NCBI GenBank assembly: GCA_016617855.1
Contig: JAECUM010016873.1
Coordinates: 1 to 64,000 of the forward strand
Length of the DNA: 64,000 nt
DNA from: Megalonaias nervosa
Taxonomy: Eukaryota; Mollusca; Bivalvia; Unionida; Unionidae
Direction: 5' to 3'
This document shows positions 26,766-37,028 of the stretch, piece after piece. A program made the position numbers and the translations under genes. The notes under the pieces are model-generated. The model had not been told where the DNA came from. It made no database searches and saw nothing but the letters and a program-made list of their open reading frames with translations. Within the stretch, counting starts at the first letter, position 1, and each line of letters opens with the position of its first letter.

Positions 26766-28582
26766 ATGGACAAAAAGGGAGTGAATGTGTTTCATGATGG
26801 ATTGTCTTTGCCTTATAATGTGACAGCCTTAATGCTGACATAATCCATGAGAAGGTTAATGAAACATAATCGCTTGAAAATCTTTAACCAAGAACCTTAA
26901 CACAAATCATGTATGATTGTGACATGGACCTTGAGGCCAAAAGATGAGAAAAATGTTTTGCAGAATAAATGCCTTAATTTCAATACATTTCACCTCAAGA
27001 AAGAAGAGAATGCATTAATGGGTTTATGAAATATTGGCAAATGGAACATTCAATCAATCTCTAATGAAAACTATAACTGTGACCTTGACCTAAAGTCAAA
27101 GGGACAAGTGAGAGTGTCACAGCTGGAACTGTCTTAGTTTCTTGAGGATTCCTTCCAAGCAGGATAATAATTTATAAGGGATTTACAAAATGTAAGCAAA
27201 GAATACGTTTATAAAAAATCTTTATGTTTCCTCTGTTGGTGATCTTGACTCCAAGGTCAAAGAGTCATGGGAATGTGTCACAGAATCAACTGTCTAAACC
27301 TGATAATGATTCATACCAAAGTAGGAAAGAATCACCTAAAGGATTTGGGAAAAATACAGAATTTTAAAATTTGAACCAAAACTTTACCAAAACTGTTGAC
27401 ACGAGTGCTGCTGGCATGAAAGTGATTGATACATCTCTTTCCAGTAAGACTGGCTTGATAAAAATGAAAATAAGCATTAGATGCTAATTATCTGAACCGC
27501 TGGCTTATCTAATTTGTACCCAAAACTTTGATAAGGTTTATTACATCTGAATGATAATTATCTATAGTATACATTTCATGGTGGTTTCTTGAATTCCTTC
27601 TGTTAGTGAACAAAACAGTTTATTACATAAATTTGTAACATAAAGTAGTACAGTATAATTCAGTAAAACTAGTAATAATTAAGTCATTAGTACACATATG
27701 CCTATTTCTAAAAGAAAATGATTGTGCATACACCTGGTTTTGACCACTGACACACAAAATTTACCTCCCCTTAGTTTGAGTATAATTAAGACTGCATGTG
27801 ATTCAAGAAGTGCAGTGTACAGCCCAGTTCAATCAAGGGCACTGCACAATCCAATACGATGCATAAAATAAAGATGAGTGCCATACCATACTGCAGAAAT
27901 TCCACTTATCCCCAAACTCATTATCATTTAAATTTCTGTCCATAACACTAAAGAGCAGAATTTTTCAAATTGCTTTCATGTTTTCTCACATTCAGGCAAC
28001 TTGTCAATGTAAGATTCTTAGCTGTTCAAGAGAAAATGGGGAGACCATTTTGGGCCTAACAGTGAGAAAAAACTGTGACATTCTCCTTTTTTGTTTAGAT
28101 GGTACAATTAGTAAAAATGTTGGACTTCGGAACAATAGGTGGAGTTGCCATAAAGGTATGGATTAAAATCCTACTCAATTAATACAGAAATTTAAAGTTT
28201 TATTGGAAAACACTACAAAACACGTGCTTGAATCAAATATGTCCAAAATGTCCCATAATAAATCTCTGAAATAAAGGAGAATTTAGTGTTAAACTGCAAG
28301 GAAAACAGAAGGATCTAGTTAAATGTTTCAACCTTTGTAAGTATTTAGCACAAAAACAAAATGAAGTTTTTCTGATGACAAAGCTGCCCTATAAGCATAT
28401 GGTCTTGACTTGCAAGTAGGTAAATGGACTTGCAAATAGGTAAATGTGGTATGTAATTAGACATTCTAACTACCATACATTCATAAAGTCAATTTGAACA
28501 TAGTGAAGCAACACAGACACAGAAATGAATTTACTCTAACCACAGTGAATTAAAAGAGATGACCATCTGCCAGTCAGTAAAT
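26766..28582. other. Unassigned stretch, includes the probable 3' flank of the host gene
   Basis: AGGTCA-like blocks (GACCTTGACCTAAAGTCAAA near 27080; CCAAGGTCAAAGAGTCATGG near 27250) indicate a dispersed repeat. The right part probably includes the 3' untranslated region or flank of the minus-strand RSPRY1-like gene. I see no convincing polyadenylation site that would fix its end. Confidence 0.35.
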
Positions 28583-28584
28583 TA

Positions 28585-28758
28585 CAGTCAAACCTGCTAT
28601 ACTGGTCATCTCCATATAGCAGACACCAGTAAAGAAAATTAATTTATAACAAGCTACATTTGGGCTTAGTGCACATTTACCTGTACATGCAGGTCATCTG
28701 GTCTCAATGTCACATTCATGCCAGTCCAGTGGATGAAATTTATAGACAGGTTTGCCTG
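28585..28758. mobile_element. Pogo/Tigger-like MITE (174 bp) with TA duplication
   Basis: The left end CAGTCAAACCTGCTATACTG and the right end, in reverse CAGGCAAACCTGTCTATA, are terminal inverted repeats. TA flanks both sides (28583-28584, 28759-28760). It lies just downstream of the stop codon of the host gene, so it is probably in its 3' UTR. Confidence 0.75.
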
Positions 28759-28865
28759 TATATCTAAATTTGGTTCGATTGCTTTAGATTTGCAGGAAAA
28801 ACAGTTCAAAATCTACATTGAGCTAATAAATATTTTTACTGAAAATTGAGCCACTAGTTGCTTTG

Positions 28866-29385
28866 CTAGGATACAAAATTGTTTGTATGTCTGTTATCTC
28901 TTGTTTTTCCTGATATTTGCTGGGGTCTGTCTGTTGAGGATGTAGATTTTCCACTTGAATCTGGCCTGGAATCTGACTGTGGTGATCTGGATTTGTTTCC
29001 TGCATCTAACCCAGGTGTTGCAGATTTGTCTCCTGAATCCAGCCTTGATGCTGAAGGTTCTCCTTCTGAATCTGACAAAGAATCTGAATATTGTGATCTA
29101 GATTTGACTCCTGTGTCTGTCCTGGGTGTTTCTGGCTTGTCTCCTGAATCTGGCCTGGATGATGAAGGTTTGCCTCTCGAACCTGACCTAACATCTTGCT
29201 CTGGTGACTTAGATTTGATTCCTGTGTCTGACCTAGGTGGATCTGGCCTAGCCAGGTCTGGTCTGAAGGCATCCTGCCTATCTGAATTTGGCAGAGATTT
29301 CACTAGGATTTCTTTTCTCTCCACAATAACTTGTCTACATATGGGACAAGTCTCCAACTGTATGGCACAATGTAAGCACATTCCC
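28866..29385 (-). CDS. RSPRY1: RSPRY1-like E3 ligase, last coding exon (RING second half and repetitive tail)
   Basis: This exon starts right after an acceptor (TTTGTGTCTTATAG) with the third base of a lysine codon, which matches the phase-2 end of the exon at 35132. It supplies zinc ligands five to eight of a C3HC4 RING (KGMC, LHC, then TCPIC in LETCPICR), followed by QVIVERKEI. The order RING after SPRY and the AIQLETCPICR block resemble RSPRY1. A ~130-residue tail follows, rich in Ser, Asp, Pro, Gly and Lys, and ends at TAG (28866-28868). It is built from three degenerate 37-residue repeats. From memory the vertebrate protein ends soon after its RING, so this extension looks lineage-specific. 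Family role: ubiquitin transfer via an E2; the substrate is unknown. The opposite strand is also open, but only because of the repeat composition. Confidence 0.88.
28890..29250 (-). repeat. Coding minisatellite: three 111-bp units (37 residues each)
   Basis: Corresponding bases are offset by 111 bp (for example TTGTCTCCTGAATC at 29026 and 29137 on the plus strand). Each protein unit contains a DTG(V/I)KS(R/K)S- or DAGNKSRS-type core and a (S/R)GDK or SGDK start. The period is divisible by three, so copy-number change keeps the frame. Confidence 0.85.
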
Positions 29386-30012
29386 CTATAAGACACAAAA
29401 ATATTCTGTTAACACGCTTACTAAAATTAAATATTATTGCTAAAATAGGTATCTGTAAGATATCAAAATATATCTATTATTATACTATTAAATTATACAT
29501 CAATCAAATTTCAATGAATTTGGATAAAAATGCAATATTCATGTAATGAAGACTTGGGTAATAAAGTCAAAACATACAGGGTAGTCAAAATCTGTACATA
29601 AGAATATTTTGGGGACCAACTAAAAGTGGTCTTTATGAGTAGGTAGTCTTTGTATAATGGCAAATTTGCAAAGGTTTACACACAGATGAGACTCATGGAA
29701 GTTTGACTATACACACAGGTGTTCCTTATATACAGATGGTCACTGTAACAGATGTGACCAAATATTCATGGAGAAGTATGTATTTATGTCTATGTGTTTT
29801 ATGACACCTCAGTAAACACATGTTATGCAGTGCCAACAAAAGGTTAAGTCTGAAAAATGTAATTAAATCGCACAAAATTTAAGAAAGTCTCATAAATATA
29901 ATTGTATACATTAAATAAAACCAGAAAATATAAAACATAAGATGCTAAAATTCTGTAAAATGTATATAAAATAACAGATAAAAAAATAACACATGTAAAA
30001 AGCTAATTAAGT

Positions 30013-30360
30013 AATTATGTTTCTCTGAGAATACTTATCCAATCACATTACCTTAGGACTATTAGCCTGCTGCCTTGCAAATCCAGCCCTACTAAAAGAT
30101 GAAAATCGTCTTAGCTTGTCTACTTTAAATAGACAAAGGGCAGTAACTCTTACCCATTACCTCCCATAGATACCACCAGGTGTCGACATTTTTTAGCTGA
30201 GTGAGATACAAATGTGGATGCACGTATGGCAGGGTGGTTGGGAGTGCTTTTAAGTAATGTGATTGGGTAAGTATTCTTGGAGAAACATAATTTACTTAAA
30301 AATTTGCTTTCTCCTTCCAATAAGTTCCCCAATCACATTACGTTAGGAGAATAAGTAAGA
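30013..30360. repeat. DIRS-like right terminus / internal complementary region
   Basis: A ~40-bp inverted repeat (ATGTTTCTCTGAGAATACTT at about 30018 against AAGTATTCTTGGAGAAACAT at about 30269) brackets a block containing CCAATCACATTACCTTAGGA. That block recurs at 30326 and, inverted, at about 30250 and 34780. Bases 30044-30175 match the complement of 34650-34790 at roughly 85%. Confidence 0.7.
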
Positions 30361-30599
30361 GGAGGAGGGGATGCTGAGCTTCTGACCTCTACCTTGGGTA
30401 TCCATCTGGGATGAATAGCTGGATTTCCCATGTGAAAGATAACCCATTATCCTAATGACACAAGCAACACAGCCTGGGATCTCTTGACCCAGGACTCTTA
30501 TCTATGGTTGAGAAGATGAAGTTGAGATCTTCTTACCTACAAAAGTTTCACTGGTGAATCCAGTGAAGCTAACAGGCTGTGTTGATTCACCAAGTTGAG

Positions 30600-31560
30600 T
30601 CTGAGGTAAAAACTTGAGAAGGTTGACTCTGCATGCCAGCAAACAGCTTTTACAATATCTTGGATCGAAACGTTATGTTTGAATGCAAGGCTTGCAGAGA
30701 TTTCTCTAATCTGCAAGATTCAACTCTGATCTTGAGAGATCTCAGCGTATGCCGAGTGTATAACCCACTTCAGCCACAAAGCAAGGGTTTGAGGGGTGAT
30801 GTTTTGTTTTCTGGTCTTCACCGGGAGGAAGAAGCGTTTGTATGTGCCATGACATATCTCTGTGCATTTCAACTAGTGAATGAGAGCTCAGACAGGATCT
30901 TGCATAGCTGCTGCTCTCAACTTGTCTATGGAAGAGAGAGAGTCAATGACAATTCTTTGGTTACTGACAGATGGTAACTGGATTTTGGCTATAAAGCCTG
31001 GTTGTGTCAGGAGGACTACTGAACCGTCAGAACTGAAATGAAGATAGTTTGGGTTGACTGAATGGACATGTAGCTCACTTACCTTGCATACAGAAGCTAA
31101 AGCTATCAGGAAATGTCTTGTATGATAGAAACTTTAGTGAAGTGTGGGCTAGAGGCTCAAACTTACTTCAGTTGAGCTATGGTAGAACCCAGGACAGATT
31201 CCATTTGGGAAACAGGGTTATGGATTTCGGTCGATGGAGATCAAAATTGGCTAAAAGATCTGAAAGGTCTTTTATCATGTCCCAATGTCATATCGATCAT
31301 GGTGTCGGAATGTGTCCTGATATCATAGATAGGAAGCCTTTGATAGTGATCGGGGCCAAATGTTTCTCCTCAAAGAGCCAGAGAAAAGTCGGCCAGTTGA
31401 GGGACTGAGGCACTCAAAGGGATGATGTGATGGATCTGGCACCAATTCCTAAACATGTGCCACTACCCCTCATAAGCCTTCAGAGTGGAGGGTCTTCTTG
31501 CTCTCGAGATTCGCTCAACAATCTTGCAAGGATGTCCTGATAAGAGCCAAGCCTGCAGAA
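30600..31560 (-). pseudogene. DIRS-type tyrosine recombinase (decayed)
   Basis: The minus strand reads ARRPSTLKAYEG, then an in-frame TAG, then WHMFRNWCQIHHIIPLSASV and PQLADFSLAL. This is the N-terminal core-binding part of DIRS/Ngaro-type tyrosine recombinases. Farther on come LIALASVCKVSELHVHSV and VVLLTQPGFIAKIQLPSVS, the start of the catalytic domain. The catalytic arginine normally found just before VSEL is a lysine here. Several stops and frameshifts follow. In the family this enzyme integrates a circular DNA intermediate without making a target duplication. It lies downstream of the RNase H remnant, as expected. Confidence 0.75.
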
Positions 31561-31708
31561 GAAGACAGTCCAAACAGAGATGGAACACTCTCGATCATGG
31601 TGACATAAGATTTGGTTGGCCATGATCTTCCTGGGAATGTCTATCGCTAGATTGAGTAGATCGGTGACCTAGGACTTGTCCTACCTGAGATGGGCGATCA
31701 GAATCATG

Positions 31709-31895
31709 TTACAATTCCAACCCCTGTAACTTCTGGATTACTTTTGGTATCAGGACTGTGGGAGGGTAGGCAAAGGCCCACAACCCCTCCCAACTGATTG
31801 ACTGTGCATCCACAGCACAAGCTTCTGGGTCTGGAACTGGAGAGGTGAGGGTGGGTAACTTGTGATTCCACCTCATTGCAAAAAGATCAATCATC
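31709..31895 (-). pseudogene. RNase H remnant of the DIRS-like element
   Basis: The minus-strand ORF reads MIDLFAMRWNHKLPTLTSPV, then DPEACAVDAQSISWEGLWAF and AYPPTVLIPKVIQKL. The DLFAxRxNxKLP and SPVPDPxAxAVDALS patterns are characteristic of the RNase H region of DIRS and related retroelements. It is followed by stops before the recombinase part. Confidence 0.8.
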
Positions 31896-31899
31896 GGGT

Positions 31900-33920
31900 G
31901 TCATAGGCAACACCAGTCAATGGTGGGTCTGAACTTGCTCTTTGCTTTTCAAAAAAGAAACAGTCGAGAGTAAAATTCTGTGGACTGTGGCCTTTGCACA
32001 AGCTCCACAGCCTTTTTTTTAATAAGCAACCTTATCTCCTGTTGTAGAAAGGCATCCTCTCCAGATCTGATGGTTTATTCATGAAAAGGGGAGAGGAGGT
32101 GAGGGATGGGCTTGTTGATGTACAAAACCCAAAGCCCCTTCAAATGACCTGGATCACCCCAGCTCCCGTTCTGAGGGAATAGGGAGATCCAGTGACCTCA
32201 AAAATTTTCTTACTGCCTCTGTATGACTGCTTCCTAGGGATCAATGTTGGTGCATATGTGACTGAGAAGATCCTGTCCCGAGGCTGCTTAACATCCCTTC
32301 ACACTGATGGGGACTGAGTGGTTCCAAATGCTTGTGTGGGTTGAGTGGTGAGGTGGTGGGGCAGTTCCTGAGCTTCCTGCCTCCGAACATCCTCTATTCT
32401 TCCTCCAAAGCAATGGTGATCTAAACAGGGTCATCTGGAAAGGTAGGGTATGGTAAGGTTGGAAAGATGTGGATCGTACACATGCAACATGTCATTTCAA
32501 GAGTAGATTGGCTAAACCTGTCAAAGTAATGGCCATGGTATGGTGATCAGCCCTGGTCATTGACCCTAGCAATCCTGGCCGTCGCCTCCCAAGCATGGCT
32601 ACTGCTGGGTGTCTGCAACAACATCCCGAACCAGCTCTGACGAGTATGGAGCAGATTTACCCGCTCTATAAAACAGACCAGTGTACATATGAACAGCTAC
32701 TACATTCTTGTCAAGTGCAAGAAGATCAGTTCTGAAGGCACCTGTTGCCTTAAGTCTGTCTCTTCCTCCTCATCAAGATCTACTGATTCTTTAGAGCAGC
32801 AGTAAGGATGGAGGGCATTCTGAAATAGCCTACACCATAAAATTGTCCTCTACAGCAGCTTGAAAGCCAAACTTCAGTCTGTTCCATGGTCAGTTCTGAG
32901 TACGACATAAAGGATGGTGGATTTGAAGTAGTTCTGCTGCACTCATTGTGTGTGGAGGACCAACTGGGTCTACTTGCAGTGCTAGAGAAGACATACCAGT
33001 TGGTATGAAGACTCAATTCCATCCCTATGAAAACATCACTAGCTCTCCCTTGTGGACAAGCAGTGAACATATGGAAGTCCAGCACTGCCAGTACTGCTGA
33101 GTGGTTTGCAAGCGAATGGTTGGCCTGGAAGCTGGAGGTACAGAAGATGGTCCGGCTATCACCAGTACCAGCCACTCCAAAGGTCTGGCTGGACAGACAG
33201 ATTTCTCACTGAAATCTACGTCAAAGAAAGGGCATGTCACTGAGCGTATGGATGGATTGATGGATCTGTCATTAATATCCCCATAAATCATGTTGGAATG
33301 GCAGGATGGCTGGCGATGGTGCAGTTTTAATATGCAATAGAATCCAATGGATCTGGTGTGAACAGCGTGTGGTTGGCCCGGATGCTGTCGTTATATAAGA
33401 CGGTCCAACAAACACCGGTACTGGCCGCACCAAAAGGACTGGCTGAATGGACAGATTTCTCATTGAAATCTCCAGCATAGTAATGATAAGATGTCGACAG
33501 TATGGCTAGATGGGCAGATCTATCACTAAGATCCCCATATGAACTATTTGGCTGGACCATTTCAATGAAAAGGTCAACATTTTGGGACGGCTGGACTCCT
33601 GGTGTTGGCCGGTAATGGTATGGTAGTATTAAGAGTTGGATCAAATGGATCTGGCATGAATCCCATGTGCCCGTATTTAGAGGCCCGAAGGCTGTGCTCA
33701 GACATGTGGGGGAGGAGGGACTTACACATCATGGGCTGCTTAAAATTGGGGCATACTCCCCAATGAATCGGTATTGCCAACAATGAACTGTAGGTTGTCT
33801 TCCTTCATTTATTAGCCTTTCCTTCCCTTCAATGCTGAAAGGACGATCACTCTGAACATGCATTTTATGTGTATAGTAAACATTCCTCCTGAAATGACAC
33901 AAGAAGAGAAAACAAAGCAA
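31900..33920 (-). other. DIRS-like element interior, gag-like or unassigned
   Basis: Bases 32780-33920 hold several overlapping minus-strand ORFs of 60-130 codons. Two neighbouring blocks (about 33025-33291 and 33327-33560) read as related peptides: one contains NDRSINP...FSEKSVCPARP, the other SDRSAHLA...FNEKSVHSASP. So a ~260-bp tandem duplication is present. By position this would be the gag/RT area of the element, but I recognise no domain. Minus-strand coding of bases 31900-32780 is not interpretable. Confidence 0.4.
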
Positions 33921-34649
33921 AGATCAGCAACTTGGTATGTGGCTAACTAGCTACTAGCATAAATTGGGAAATCAGAATATGACTAATTACCTAAAATGGC
34001 AGCTCAGACTTCCACTGACTACATATTATAGATGCTGCATATCATAAAAGGTGAATACATAGTATAAACAAAAGTCATGGTAGACTTTCATGCTCTGAAG
34101 TTGCATATAAATCATTTAAATTGACATCTCCTGAAACAATACAAAAACACAAATTAAAGCAGAAACTAGTAATGTATTGAAATTACTAAGTCACTAAAAC
34201 ACTGCCATAACTAACAGAGCAGTGAAAGTGTCGTATCAGAAACCTATGGCCCTGTTATGAACTTATGCACAATGCTTAGTTAATAATTAAACCATAATTC
34301 TATCAAAATAGCGTGAAATATGAATTAAACTAAGCATAAATATCAAGCAGCACTTCAGAATTTCACTAAGAAGAACTCCGTAATGGACAGAGTAAGCAGA
34401 CAAGTTGAAGGTACATTAACTCATAATGACCTTGTATAAGATCAAAGATATCATGGTAGGATGGTGGTCTTAAAAGATGAAGTCCTGAAAGGTAACAAAA
34501 TCACTTAAAAATTGACAGGAATTTTAAAATAATACATACAACTAAAATGAACGTTAGATGAGCCCATGCTAACACAAAAATGGCTGGATTCTCGGATGAT
34601 AACTGTATGATGTGTGCTCTGTACAGCAGTAAAGCTAAAAACTAGCAAA

Positions 34650-34830
34650 ACTTGCTGATACCAAGGGGAGGAAATGGGCAAGAGTTACTGCCTTTTGTCT
34701 ATTTAAAACAGACAGGATAAGATGATTTTCATCTTTTAGTAGGGCTGAATTTGTGAGGCAGCAGGTTAATATTCCTAATGTAATGTGATTGGGGAATGTA
34801 TTCAAAGGAGAATCCTTACACACGATTAAA
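34650..34830. repeat. DIRS-like left inverted terminal repeat
   Basis: The complement of this segment (TGGGCAAGAGTTACTGCC; GATGATTTTCATCTTTTAGT; GGCAGCAGGTTAATA; ATGTGATTGGGGAA) matches 30044-30175 in inverted orientation. Confidence 0.8.
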
Positions 34831-35085
34831 ATTTTTTGTACGAACTGCATTCCTTTAAAAGGGTTAAGATTTTCTCAGGTGGTGTCTTTCTTCTACATAC
34901 TGTAAGAACAGAGGTTCTTTCCTTCTCCTGAAGATTAAACAGCAAACAAAACAAAAAAAAAACATGGAGGTGTAGATACTTAGACAAGAAAATTATTCAA
35001 ACATTGTTGACTGTCACAAAAAAGAAACCTACATTTACTTATAGCTAACAAGGTAAGGTTGTGATTAAAATAAATGACCAAAATG

Positions 35086-35088
<3 letters not shown>

Positions 35089-35126
<38 letters not shown>
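35089..35126. repeat. (GA)n microsatellite abutting a splice donor
   Basis: About 19 AG units. It begins only a few bases inside the intron after the donor of the RING exon (donor GT at 35131-35130), so the transcript reads GTATGC followed by a (CU)n tract. Confidence 0.95.
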
Positions 35127-35127
<1 letters not shown>

Positions 35128-35131
35128 ATAC

Positions 35132-35236
35132 TTGTGACGACATGGAAGAAGTTGAACTGAGGCCTGCTTATCAAAACACAGAGTACATGAATCTTCCTTA
35201 AAATGCACATTCCTCAACTCTGCTAGCTTTTGATGT
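35132..35236 (-). CDS. RSPRY1: RSPRY1-like E3 ligase, exon with first half of the RING finger
   Basis: A 105-bp exon lies between an acceptor (TTTATTTTTCAG) and a donor (AAGTATGC, GT at 35131-35130). Both ends are in phase 2. It carries on the arginine codon split with the exon at 53690 and encodes HQKLAELRNVHFKEDSC, then TLCFDKQASVQLLPCRH. It contributes RING ligands one to four (CTLC and CRH). The remaining four ligands are in the last exon, 5.7 kb downstream. Between the two exons lies the DIRS-like element. The split phases, the 105-bp length (1+102+2) and RING spacing C-x2-C / C-x-H-x3-C-x2-C / C-x2-C all agree, which makes the exon call strong despite its small size. Confidence 0.92.
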
Positions 35237-35573
35237 CTGAAAAATAAACAGTGAAAAATCACCATACATTAACAAAATATATTGTGTATATTGTATATTA
35301 CTGTGTACCCAGTAATAATGAAAATAACTATATCAAGACTATATAGACTAATATAAAGAAAAGAATCAGTAACAAAGTTTTTTCTGTATAGGTACATTTT
35401 CTTCAAACATGAATTTCACAGCACTTTTAATTACCAAATGTTACCTTGCCTGGGCAAATTATCCCTGAACAATGTACAAGATAAAAAATAAAATATTTTC
35501 TTATTCTATGACTTGTGATGACAGGATGTAAAAATGAAAAAAAAAAATGCTGTAGAGGTACGATATCTCATCA

Positions 35574-35615
35574 GGTGTGTGTGTGTGTGTGTGTATGTGT
35601 GTATATATATATATG
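35574..35615. repeat. (GT)n(AT)n compound microsatellite
   Basis: GT units with one interruption pass into a short TA run. Confidence 0.9.
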
Positions 35616-35811
35616 TCTACTAAATTTCATTTGTCACATTAAGCATTTTTTTCAATAACTGTACTAATGAGTATTATGGATTGATGGACAGAAGGACATA
35701 AAGGACCGATCAAGACACCCCAATGTAAGAAGTGGAGGCATAAAAAAATATTCTGCTGATAGTATGCCATCTTGAGTGAAAGTTAACATAAGTGTATCAT
35801 CTTTTACTGTC

Positions 35812-36036
35812 TTTCTTCCTGACAACAAAAGAACCATAAAAAAAAATGGCACATCCCCTTGACTGATTCTTCCTGACAACAAAACAGTCATCAGAACAAT
35901 GGCACATCTCCTTTACTGATTCTTCCTGACAACAGCAATCAGAAGAATGGACATACCCTTCACTAATTCTTCCTGAGAACAAAACAACCATCAGAAAAAT
36001 GGCACACCACAATGACTGATTCATCCTGATAACTCT
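35812..36036. repeat. ~53-bp tandem repeat, about 4 copies
   Basis: Units of the form TTCTTCCTGACAACAAAACA, then ATCAGAAAAATGGCACAT, then CTTTACTGA, starting near 35812, 35867, 35921 and 35969. ORFs across it are artefacts. Confidence 0.9.
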
Positions 36037-36420
36037 GAATTTAAGGACTGGTAGAAGTGAAAATTATATCACTGATATGGAAGAACATTCACAGAAACAT
36101 TAAGGTAGGCTATAAGCATTTTTCGTCTCAAAATCAATGTCTCACAAATGAATGAAGTCTTAAGACTGTCAAACAGTTCAAAATTATATAAATACCTCCT
36201 GATTTTCTCTGCTTATACATGTCTGTTCACAGATGAATTTTAAATACAATATGATATTTTATATATGTTTATGTGCTCAATGACACTTGAATATGTGTTA
36301 TGAGATTGAATGGTTGTTCGATTTTCAGAACATCTCACTTCTTCAGTGCTCTTCAGTGTTAAGCAAAATTTATCACAATGTATATAATCAAGTTACATTC
36401 TCTGTATAAAGTTAGTAGTA

Positions 36421-36893
36421 CAGTGTGACCCCGCTATAGCACGCTCCGTTATAACACAAATTCGGATATAACACGGTTCTGGTGTGGCTCCCGAAATTTC
36501 ATATACATGTATTTTTCTCGTACACGATAAAAAAATTCTTTCTTAAAAGTACGAAAAAAACAAAAAAAGTTTATCATCATTTTGGGGAAGAATATGAATA
36601 ATACAAGACGATCATGGCGTGGCTACTGAAATTTTATATGCATTTTTCTCATACACGAAAAAATAGTGTTTGCTTCTTAAAAGTACAAAAAAATAATGTG
36701 TAAAAATTTATTCAGGAATCGCGCATGGGCTTCGCCAATGTCGCAAATTGCGATTTTTGTTTTCCTTATTGGTGGCAAAATATACCATCTGGCGAATTTT
36801 TTTTATATTGGAGACATTGTTGGCTGTTTAAACTTGTATATACAACCATTGGTTTGGAGTGGAGAAATTCAGAGGCCCCAGTAGTAAGGAAGC
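36421..36893. mobile_element. Left half of a Tigger-like element (possible host site of the Polinton)
   Basis: It starts TA|CAGTGTGACCCCGCTATA. The next 300 bp contain the tandem interior repeats also seen at 1-262. A matching inverted end lies at 52975-53047 on the far side of the Polinton and is also flanked by TA. The two halves may once have been one ~2-kb element. Confidence 0.5.
36889..36893. repeat. Polinton target-site duplication, left copy (GAAGC)
   Basis: The same five bases follow the right terminus at 51490-51494. Polinton integrases usually make 5-6 bp duplications. Confidence 0.8.
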
Positions 36894-37028
36894 AGTAGTA
36901 GAGGAAAACAAGGATTCTAGACCAAACCGCCCTTTCTTTAAATGATTTCAGTTCATCCCACCACCCCGACCCATCTGACAACACGGGGGCAGAGGAATTG
37001 ATTTTATTTTTGAAGTTCAGATAAAATT
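36894..37028. repeat. Polinton left terminal inverted repeat
   Basis: The first ~60 bases match the complement of the right end almost perfectly (GGATTCTAGACC, CTTTCTTTAAATGATTTCAG, TTCATCCCACCACCCC). Identity then falls but continues through TTGATTTTATTT and AGTTYAGAT. Confidence 0.93.

Larger units (their letters stand above)
30013..34840 (-). mobile_element. Decayed DIRS-like tyrosine-recombinase retroelement
   Basis: Minus-strand order is: inverted repeat (34650-34830), unassigned/gag-like region, RNase H remnant (31709-31895), tyrosine recombinase remnant (about 30600-31560), and a complex repeat region (30013-30360). That last region contains inverted copies of both termini. Inverted termini, an internal region complementary to the ends, and a tyrosine recombinase instead of a DDE integrase are the hallmarks of DIRS-group elements. 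The reverse transcriptase core is not recognisable between the RNase H and the right arm and may be deleted. Base composition (GC-richer) differs from the flanks. It sits in the intron that splits the host RING finger. All frames are broken. Confidence 0.7.

Noticed and set aside
28879..29391. 170-codon plus-strand ORF across the repeat tail exon
   Set aside because: It is the antisense of the RING exon and is open only because the 111-bp repeats lack stops on both strands. It has no start context or domain.
30633..30977. 114-codon plus-strand ORF
   Set aside because: It is antisense to the DIRS-type tyrosine recombinase remnant, whose motifs are on the minus strand.
35065..35265. Leu/Ser-repeat proteins from the (GA)n tract
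   Set aside because: Microsatellite translation. Only the HQKLAEL...LPCRH part (35132-35236) is a true exon.
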